Source: Dehalococcoidia bacterium (lineage in GTDB: Bacteria; Chloroflexota; Dehalococcoidia; GIF9; AB-539-J10). Taken from it: a stretch of DNA of 56,468 bases. The notes under the pieces are model-generated. The model worked only from the letters and a program-made list of their open reading frames with translations, was not told where the DNA came from and searched no databases. Below, in pieces: positions 50,573 through 56,468 of the stretch. A program made the position numbers and the translations under genes. The DNA is taken from contig JAGGVQ010000007.1 of NCBI GenBank assembly GCA_021157895.1, forward strand, positions 1 to 56,468, read 5' to 3'. Positions within the stretch are counted from its first letter, which is position 1; every line of letters starts with the position of its first letter.

Positions 50573-51094
50573 ATGGCTATGAAACAGGAAACTCATCCCA
50601 TCGTAAAACTGGCGCGAGATACAGTAGAGAACTATATTCGAACCGGGAAGGCACCTCAGCCAGGGGAACTGACTCCCGAGATGCGCAAGAAAGCCGGCGT
50701 GTTCGTTTCCATACATAAGCATGGTGAACTGAGGGGTTGTATTGGCACCTTCGCCCCCACCCGGGCGAATGTGGCCCAGGAAATTATAGCCAATGCTATC
50801 AGCTCTTCCACCCGGGACTCCCGCTTCCCCCCGGTTGTGGAATCTGAGCTTGGTGACCTGGAATACAGCGTGGACATACTCACCGAACCTGAGCCGGTGA
50901 CGGATGAAAGCCAGCTTGATGCCAGGACATACGGGGTGATCGTCGAGAGTGGTTGGAGGCGAGGACTTCTTCTTCCTGACCTGGAGGGAGTCGATACCCC
51001 TGAGAGACAAATCGAGATATGCCGCCTCAAGGCAGGGATTGCTCCTGGTGAACCTGTCAAGCTCTATCGCTTTCGTGTCGAGCGTTTCCGATAG
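50573..51094 (+). CDS. amrA: AMMECR1-domain protein
   Basis: 173 aa with the complete AMMECR1 domain: [93 protein letters not shown]. It is coupled to amrS and surely works with it. Confidence 0.93.
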   Translation: MAMKQETHPIVKLARDTVENYIRTGKAPQPGELTPEMRKKAGVFVSIHKHGELRGCIGTFAPTRANVAQEIIANAISSSTRDSRFPPVVESELGDLEYSVDILTEPEPVTDESQLDARTYGVIVESGWRRGLLLPDLEGVDTPERQIEICRLKAGIAPGEPVKLYRFRVERFR

Positions 51095-51118
51095 CTTAAT
51101 TTCAGGAATTCACCGTGT

Positions 51119-51199
51119 TATAATGATTTTTAGATGGAGATAGATAGCCGGCATATCCTCGAGTGCTTGCTTCTATTGAGGGAGGTGCATTCTGAGTAA
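51119..51199 (+). other. Promoter and 21-codon leader ORF upstream of DUF47
   Basis: TATAAT (51119-51124; -35 candidate TTAATT 51096-51101, 17 nt) is followed 9 nt later by ATG 51134, opening a 21-codon frame, MEIDSRHILECLLLLREVHSE, which stops at TAA 51197-51199. The end overlaps the CTG start of the DUF47 gene in another frame, and the GGGAGGTG ribosome site of DUF47 lies inside the leader frame. This arrangement would couple DUF47 translation to that of the leader. Confidence 0.45.
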
Positions 51200-51821
51200 G
51201 TTCTTTTTCCTTCCCCGCGATGTCAAGTTCTACGACCTTTTTGAGAAGGCCACCGCCAACCTGGTTACTGCTTCTGCCAGTCTTGCTGACATGTTTGATA
51301 ACTATACTGATGTCGAGAATAAGGCCCGGCATCTCAAGGAGATGGAGAACGCGGGTGATAGTATCACTCACGAGATAGTACAGCGACTGCATGGCACCTT
51401 CGTGACTCCCATTGACCGCGAGGACATAGCTCATCTCGCCCACACCCTGGATGATGTGATGGATTACATTGAGGCTGCGGGCAGAACTGCCTTCCTGTAC
51501 CGTGTAGAGCAACCGACGCAGCGAGCCCGGGAGCTGTGTACCGTCATAGTGGAGATGACCGACAAGTTAAATCAGGTGTTGCCGCTCTTGCGCCATCGTG
51601 AGAAATTCCCCCACATATTGAAGGGATGCGTGGAGATTAACCGTCTGGAAAACCAGGCTGATGATATCCACCATTCTGCCCAGGCGGAGCTGTTTGATGG
51701 CAGTCGTGATGCCTGTGATGTCATCAAGTGGCGTGAAATTTACCAGCACCTGGAAAATGCTACTGATAAGGGTGAGGGCGTGGCCAATATTCTCGAGGGC
51801 GTAGTATTAAAGAATGCCTGA
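51192..51821 (+). CDS. DUF47/PhoU-like phosphate transport regulator (CTG start)
   Basis: The ORF track begins at ATG 51291, but the frame is open upstream and reads SKFFFLPRDVKFYDLFEKATANLVTASASLADMF, the normal beginning of DUF47 proteins. The only suitable codon is CTG 51192, 6 nt after GGAGG (209 aa). The rest is a four-helix PhoU-like bundle: AGDSITHEIVQRLHGTFVTPIDREDIAHLAHTLDDVMDYIE, and HLENATDKGEGVANILEGVVLKNA. It overlaps the PiT gene by 8 nt and probably regulates this transporter. Confidence 0.88.
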   Translation: MSKFFFLPRDVKFYDLFEKATANLVTASASLADMFDNYTDVENKARHLKEMENAGDSITHEIVQRLHGTFVTPIDREDIAHLAHTLDDVMDYIEAAGRTAFLYRVEQPTQRARELCTVIVEMTDKLNQVLPLLRHREKFPHILKGCVEINRLENQADDIHHSAQAELFDGSRDACDVIKWREIYQHLENATDKGEGVANILEGVVLKNA

Positions 51822-52806
51822 ATCTCCAGCACTGCTGGTTGTACTGATTGTTGTCGCTATAGCCTTTGGAGTTACCAATGGCTTTAATGATGCCGCCAAT
51901 GCCATTGCCACCGTGATTGGCACGCGCAGCCTTTCTCCCCGCAAAGCCATTCTCATGGCTGCTGCCTGTAACTTTGCTGGTGCTGCCACGGGCACTGCTG
52001 TGGCCATGACCATTGGCAAGGGGATTGTTGCTGCGGAATATGTGAATATGACCATTGTCCTCGCCGGGGTGGGAGCAATTGTTATCTGGGGAGTACTGGC
52101 CACATACAGTGGCATGCCCATTAGCCTGACACATGGACTGGTAGCGGGGTTGGTAGGGGCGGGCATCGCCCAGGCAGGCTCTGTTGCCATCGTGTGGCAG
52201 GTACTGACCCGGGTGTTGTCGGCGGTAGCCATTGCACCGATACTGGGATTTGGTGGAGGCTTTCTGGTTATGGTGGGTATTATGTGGGCCTTTCGCCATA
52301 AAGCGCCCAACAAGGTGCGCCTGTTCTTCGCCAATGCCCAAATCCTCTCTGCTGCCTTCCTGTCGTACAGTCATGGCAAGAATGATGGGCAGATGCCCAT
52401 TGGCGTTATTTCCATGGCACTGATGGCATATTATGGTTACAGCGAGTTCTATATTCCGGTGTGGGCTGTCCTGGTCTCGGCCACTGCCATCAGCATGGGA
52501 ACGGCATTTGGTGGCTGGCGGGTCATCCAGACCCTGGGATTGAAGATGACCACGCTGCGGCCTGCTGGCGGATTCGCTGCCAATCTATCTGCGGCAGTGG
52601 TTATTGAACTTGCCTCGCACTTTGGCATTCCTGTCAGCACCACGCACTGTGCCAGCTCCGCCATCATGGGGGTGGGGGCTACCAGGCGTCTATCTGCGGT
52701 AAAATGGGGCATAGTAAGGAATATCGTTCTTACCTGGATATTGACTTTTCCTGCCTGCGGCCTTCTCGGCTGGGGTATCGCCGAGCTACTGCAGGTGTTT
52801 TCCTAA
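51814..52806 (+). CDS. Inorganic phosphate transporter, PiT family
   Basis: A 330-aa symporter with about ten helices. The PiT signatures occur twice, as expected: GVTNGFNDAANAIATVIGTRSLSPR near the start and SYSHGKNDGQMPIGV in the middle; VSTTHCASSAIMGVGATRR lies near the end. Driven by H+ or Na+. It is coupled to the DUF47 gene, the usual pair for low-affinity phosphate uptake. Confidence 0.94.
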   Translation: MPESPALLVVLIVVAIAFGVTNGFNDAANAIATVIGTRSLSPRKAILMAAACNFAGAATGTAVAMTIGKGIVAAEYVNMTIVLAGVGAIVIWGVLATYSGMPISLTHGLVAGLVGAGIAQAGSVAIVWQVLTRVLSAVAIAPILGFGGGFLVMVGIMWAFRHKAPNKVRLFFANAQILSAAFLSYSHGKNDGQMPIGVISMALMAYYGYSEFYIPVWAVLVSATAISMGTAFGGWRVIQTLGLKMTTLRPAGGFAANLSAAVVIELASHFGIPVSTTHCASSAIMGVGATRRLSAVKWGIVRNIVLTWILTFPACGLLGWGIAELLQVFS

Positions 52807-52813
52807 CGCCTGG

Positions 52814-53989
52814 TTACAGTGTGGGCAGATCCTTGCCGAGCTGGGCCAGCGCATCTATCTTCCCGTGAATCTCATCCAGCTGTATCTGGTGGTCCTGCCC
52901 GTAAATCGTGCCCTTCTCATAGATTTCCTTGATGCGGGGCACGAAGGCCAGCTGGGATAATATCAGGGTGACATCGATGAAATGCTTTTCCCCGGGAAAA
53001 TCTCCTCCCCGGATAACGGCCTGGGGTGCGATCTCCTTGATATAGCTGCTGACACTCTGCACCATGTCCATGCTCATCTCTTTTGCTGGGCCGGCAGTGA
53101 GATACAGGGCAAGCCCGGCGTCCCTGGGGTTGACTGATACTGACATATCTCCCACGGTGGCTTCCAGCGCCTGTGTTCCCCGGGAGCTTTCCAGCGCCTT
53201 GTCACGGAAGTGTTTCTTATTGATTTCCCATGGAAAGCGGAAGCTGGGCAGGGTAACTCTGCCGGTGCTGATGGCGGTCCAGCCCTCCAGGGATGCCATG
53301 ATGTCACCGCCGTCAACGGTGCGCGTGCCGACATTCTTGGCCTGCGTTACCTCGCCGGCGCACATCAGGTCGTAGAACGGCTCGGCGATCTGGCGGTTAA
53401 TCTTCTCGATATTGTTGACCAGGCTGGCATCCTTCTCAACGTATCTCTGGTTATCGGCCAGAAATACCGCATCGACGATGTCAAAAGTGGACTTGAGGCA
53501 GGTAGCCGTGTTATACAGGGTGCGTGATTCGGTATCCTGCTCGTGCTCGAAGGGCAATACGGCGAGGACAAACAGGGGCTTATTGATATAGCGCTCCTTG
53601 ATCATCTGGGCCACCACGGGCAGTGAACCTGAGCCTGTGCCTCCGCCGGTGCCGGCGATGAGCAGGAAGGCGTGTGTCTGGTAGAAATAAGGGTTGGACT
53701 TGATGGCATCCACGATCTTATCGCCGTCTGCCCGGGCCAGTTCCGCTCCCAGCTCGTTTAGCTTGCCCACGCCGTGGCCATGCGTCTGGCGCAAGCCGAT
53801 GAGTATGCGGTGCTTGTGATCTGTCTGGATGTATTTCAGTCCGGTCAGGTCCGCCTGGTCGGCATTCACGGCGATGACATTGGGAGCGATGACGGCCTTG
53901 CGCTCGCGGCGGGCCTTGCTATTTAATCGAGCAAACTGGTCGGCAACACGCGAGCCGCACTGCCCTAACCCGATAACAGTTAATTTCAT
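52814..53989 (-). CDS. Tubulin/FtsZ-superfamily GTPase (non-FtsZ, CetZ-like)
   Basis: 391 aa. The N-terminal nucleotide loop is VIGLGQCGSRVADQF, and the tubulin signature AGTGGGTGSG is at 112-121 (FtsZ: GGGTGTG). The T7-loop-like TVDGGDI (224-230) keeps both Asp positions of FtsZ's NVDFADV, so GTP hydrolysis on assembly is plausible. The C-terminal half is unlike FtsZ and lacks its conserved tail. It has AGGAGG before ATG and stands alone. Probably a cytoskeletal or regulatory polymer; the role is unknown. Confidence 0.8.
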   Translation of the reverse strand: MKLTVIGLGQCGSRVADQFARLNSKARRERKAVIAPNVIAVNADQADLTGLKYIQTDHKHRILIGLRQTHGHGVGKLNELGAELARADGDKIVDAIKSNPYFYQTHAFLLIAGTGGGTGSGSLPVVAQMIKERYINKPLFVLAVLPFEHEQDTESRTLYNTATCLKSTFDIVDAVFLADNQRYVEKDASLVNNIEKINRQIAEPFYDLMCAGEVTQAKNVGTRTVDGGDIMASLEGWTAISTGRVTLPSFRFPWEINKKHFRDKALESSRGTQALEATVGDMSVSVNPRDAGLALYLTAGPAKEMSMDMVQSVSSYIKEIAPQAVIRGGDFPGEKHFIDVTLILSQLAFVPRIKEIYEKGTIYGQDHQIQLDEIHGKIDALAQLGKDLPTL

Positions 53990-54104
53990 TATTTATTTCC
54001 TCCTGCGGTTATGCCAAGATTATATCGTCATAGTGCCTCTCGCTGCAAGGGCAAGGGCATTTTTGAGAGAGACAACAAAAGTTTTGTGAACTGGCAGTGG
54101 GAGC

Positions 54105-55766
54105 TTAGTAGTAATATCTGCTCCTTGACCTGATGTAGAATACCAGCCCGACAATGAGTGCTATTGCCAGGACAACAACAGCGATGGCCGCCCACTGGGG
54201 CATATAGCCGGCGCGGAAGGTCTGGACATCCGACCACGAGCCGGTGTTCATGGCTCCATCAATGGCTCTTATTTGCCACTGGTAGCTGCCGTAGGGAAGG
54301 GAATACTCCCCTGCTAGGGAATAGCTGGTGCTGTTGGTGCCGGCCTGGGTAGCTGACGGCAGGATGACCAGGGGCGATGAAAATACGGGAGTGACATTGG
54401 TGGTGCCATTGACGACCCTCACCTGGTATATCTGCAGCTCATATTTATTGATTCCGCTGGTGTCGCTTATGGTGGTCCAGGTAAATGTGGGGCGGACCTT
54501 TCCGAGCAAATTGCCCAGGACGCCTGTTCGCTTGCCATTCAGGGGAGAGAGCGGAGTTATCTTGGCCGGCGCCGTCGATTCCATGACGAAGTTGGTGCTT
54601 GCAATGGCGCTGGCTCCATAGGTGGCCTGCACCGGGTGGTTTGTGGTGTGCGTGCTCTGGGTGTGGGTAGCGGTAAAGCTGACGCCGCTGAAGGTGCCGG
54701 TGGCGCTGGTGGTCACAGAGCCTATCGTGGCGCCATCATAGCTTAAAGTTAAGGGGATATTGGCACTGAAGCCACTTCCCGAGACATTTACTACCTGCCC
54801 CACGTGACCCGGAGAACTGGTGCTGGCGGCCGGGTTCAATATGATTTTTGGGCTCAGCGTGAACTCGGTTGATGCCACGGAAGTGGTGGCGCTGCCGAGG
54901 TAGGCCTCGATATCATAGGTGCCCTGTATGTGTGAGGGCACGACGAAGTTTACCGGTCCCCAGCTTCCCCTGCTATCGGATGCGATGTTGCTGAGCACGG
55001 TCTCGCCGTCGAACTTCAGCTTGATGTCAGTCCTCCCGCCACTGAAACCGGTGCCGGAAGCGGTGACGCTGTCACCAACGAAACCCGTGCTGGGGCTTGC
55101 CGTGATATCCCTCAGCACCTCGAAGTCAGGCGCAGACATGACCAGAACATCATCCTCGTACAGCTTCAGGTCATGTGAGCCCCTGGTGGAAGCGGGCACG
55201 GTGAAGGTTATGGTTAGTGAGCCATACTCGTCGGTCTCCAGGTTATCGGCCACTGTCTCGTAGCTGCTGCTGGTATAGTAGTAGCGCAGGCTGATGTCAT
55301 CGGCATCCGCCTCGCCGCCGGTTACCTTTAATGTGACCTGGTCCCCCACGTGTCCCTTGCCGGAGCTGGGAGATATTATCTCGGCACTGGATGTCACGGA
55401 GAAGGTCGTGTTTGCTATAATATCATATACGGGATTATTATACTGGCCGGCGCGGATCTCGTGGTCTCCATAGGCGCTCTCCGGGATATCGGCCAGGACG
55501 GACAGGTCATCTCCAGTTTCTGTGTATGTTCCCCCGGGATTCAGCAGGACCCAGTCGTCCTCAGCCCTCTCGTAGTGTATGTAGATTGTTGTTTCCGGGA
55601 CGAAGTTTTCCCCGGTGAGCACGACACTGGTTTCCACGGGGCCGGTGGCGGGAGAGACATTTATTTGAGCTTCTTCAGGCCCATCAGCCTGGACGGGGCT
55701 GGTGAAAAAGGGTACTGCCAGCACGCATAGCGCCAGCACGATAAACAGTCGGAATAGCAGTTTCAT
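54105..55766 (-). CDS. Surface protein with IPT/TIG repeats
   Basis: 553 aa from the ATG that follows AAGGAG at 7 nt; the ORF-track start at 55826 adds 20 unlikely residues. Signal peptide at 1-28 (LLFRLFIVLALCVLAVPFFTSPVQA), then at least four immunoglobulin-like TIG repeats, each opening with P/S-rich sequence and GHVGDQVT/GFVGDSVT/GHVGQVVN and a GxxF turn, then an FN3-like domain (TFTWTTISDTSGINKYELQIYQ), and a C-terminal membrane helix (AAIAVVVLAIALIVGLVFYI) with a basic end. An outward-facing adhesin or scaffold is likely. Confidence 0.85.
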   Translation of the reverse strand: MKLLFRLFIVLALCVLAVPFFTSPVQADGPEEAQINVSPATGPVETSVVLTGENFVPETTIYIHYERAEDDWVLLNPGGTYTETGDDLSVLADIPESAYGDHEIRAGQYNNPVYDIIANTTFSVTSSAEIISPSSGKGHVGDQVTLKVTGGEADADDISLRYYYTSSSYETVADNLETDEYGSLTITFTVPASTRGSHDLKLYEDDVLVMSAPDFEVLRDITASPSTGFVGDSVTASGTGFSGGRTDIKLKFDGETVLSNIASDSRGSWGPVNFVVPSHIQGTYDIEAYLGSATTSVASTEFTLSPKIILNPAASTSSPGHVGQVVNVSGSGFSANIPLTLSYDGATIGSVTTSATGTFSGVSFTATHTQSTHTTNHPVQATYGASAIASTNFVMESTAPAKITPLSPLNGKRTGVLGNLLGKVRPTFTWTTISDTSGINKYELQIYQVRVVNGTTNVTPVFSSPLVILPSATQAGTNSTSYSLAGEYSLPYGSYQWQIRAIDGAMNTGSWSDVQTFRAGYMPQWAAIAVVVLAIALIVGLVFYIRSRSRYYY

Positions 55767-55846
55767 TCGCGAACTCCTTGAATCGGTAAACATTTGCGCC
55801 AAAGTATAACCGTTCTTGAATATCAAGGCAAGAATATAAAAGGAAA

Positions 55847-55867
55847 GGGGCGGGATTTACCCGCCCC
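55847..55867 (-). terminator. Terminator of the FN3 protein gene
   Basis: A perfect 8-bp GC stem, GGGGCGGG/CCCGCCCC, around a 5-nt loop, followed on the minus strand by TTTCCTTTTATAT. It lies 28 nt past the stop codon of the gene entering from the right. Confidence 0.75.
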
Positions 55868-55895
55868 TCTTTTGCTAGCTTTAGCTAGCTGGTAA

Positions 55896-56468
55896 TTAGA
55901 CCCTGCGTGTCCTGAAAATGAGGACCAGGGTAACGATTACCAGTATCGCGCCGATAGCGATGACTACCCACACCCAGGAAGGAGTGGCAGGAGGTGCTGG
56001 CGGGGCAGCCGGTTCAGACTCGGTGGTGAAGGTGGAAGTGGCGCTGGTGGCAACAACGTTGCCGCTGGCGTCCTTGGCCGTGACGGTCCAGAAGTAAGTG
56101 GTGTCATAGGCCAGGTCGGAGGCACTGACGGAGAAGCTTTCGCTGGTCAGTCCGGTGCCCGAGGCAACCACGGCACCATCGGAGTCTGTCAGGGAGAAGT
56201 CATAGGTGGCATCAGGAACATTGGTCCAGGTGAAGCCCAGGGCGGCAGTTGTGCCGACCCCGGTCGCGCCGTTGTCGGGAGCGGTCAGAGACAGGATGCC
56301 CGCTTTGGGTGCGACGGAGAAGCTCCAGGTCTGAGACCAGGGGCTCCTAATAACTTCGCCGGTCTCGGCGTAGTGTGCCCTGACTCTCCAGTAGTATGTC
56401 TGTCCGGAGTCAAAGGTGTTTCCCGGTACCAGCAGTGTGGGAGTGCCCGGGTTGGAAGGCTTGTAGTA
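55896..56468 (-). CDS. FN3-repeat surface protein, C-terminal part
   Basis: Runs off the right edge; the ORF track shows only the last 91 codons, but the frame stays open to 56468 (190 codons). Two fibronectin-like repeats are visible: YYWRVRAHYAETGEVIRSPWSQTWSFSV and, later, YDTTYFWTVTAKDASGNVVATSATSTFTT. A proline-rich linker (EPAAPPAPPATP) and a membrane helix (WVWVVIAIGAILVIVTLVLIF) with an RTRRV end follow. Same architecture as the TIG protein downstream, so both may build the cell surface. Confidence 0.82.
   Translation of the reverse strand, partial: YYKPSNPGTPTLLVPGNTFDSGQTYYWRVRAHYAETGEVIRSPWSQTWSFSVAPKAGILSLTAPDNGATGVGTTAALGFTWTNVPDATYDFSLTDSDGAVVASGTGLTSESFSVSASDLAYDTTYFWTVTAKDASGNVVATSATSTFTTESEPAAPPAPPATPSWVWVVIAIGAILVIVTLVLIFRTRRV

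Overview
The window looks like chromosomal DNA of an anaerobic bacterium, probably a Chloroflexota of the Dehalococcoidia type. This is an inference from gene content and style: a molybdopterin formate dehydrogenase with a formate channel, a split dnaG-rpoD operon, peptidase-MA and DUF5667 proteins, cell-surface TIG/FN3 proteins with C-terminal anchors, and a non-FtsZ tubulin-like GTPase. No phage, CRISPR array or intact insertion sequence is visible. Genes are dense, often overlap by 1-13 nt, and many start at TTG, GTG or even CTG/ATT.

Layout. 1-5.6 kb: a partial tRNA-Val, ribosomal protein L25, a hookless Rad50/SbcC-like ATPase with its Mre11/SbcD-like partner, a truncated radical-SAM remnant and a divergent ClpP-like protease. 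5.6-11.1 kb (minus): a formate operon, read as FNT channel, OB-fold membrane protein, unlisted 50-aa membrane peptide, FdhA, and two electron-transfer subunits of sulfhydrogenase type. 11.4-18.5 kb: ligA, Nudix, pth, a LOG-like protein, enolase, MBL hydrolase and GAPDH. 18.6-27.9 kb: ECF sigma factor with a DUF5667 partner, dnaX-ybaB, an APC permease with USP and two TrkA/RCK proteins, pheA, HIT and ffh. 27.9-31.2 kb (minus): dnaG-rpoD. 31.5-38.9 kb: a DUF151 nuclease and the complete F1Fo ATP synthase operon (atpI,B,E,F,H,A,G,D,C), then rpsP-khpA on the other strand.

39.5-42.7 kb looks accessory. A decayed transposase tail sits next to a PAS histidine kinase and NarL-type regulator. Opposite them are 23-bp tandem repeats in front of two unknown small genes and a second, orphan ATP-synthase c subunit, closed by a strong terminator. 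This is the best candidate here for an undescribed system: a signal-controlled alternative c subunit. 42.8-56.5 kb: endonuclease V, prfB with a programmed +1 frameshift, peptidase MA, radC, an orphan peptide-binding lipoprotein, coaE, amrS-amrA, a DUF47-PiT phosphate module, a tubulin-like GTPase and two surface proteins. By eye this right part is richer in G+C than the left.

A recurring feature is a good -10 box only 7-13 nt before a start codon that has no Shine-Dalgarno sequence. I count eleven such cases, which suggests that leaderless transcripts are common in this organism.
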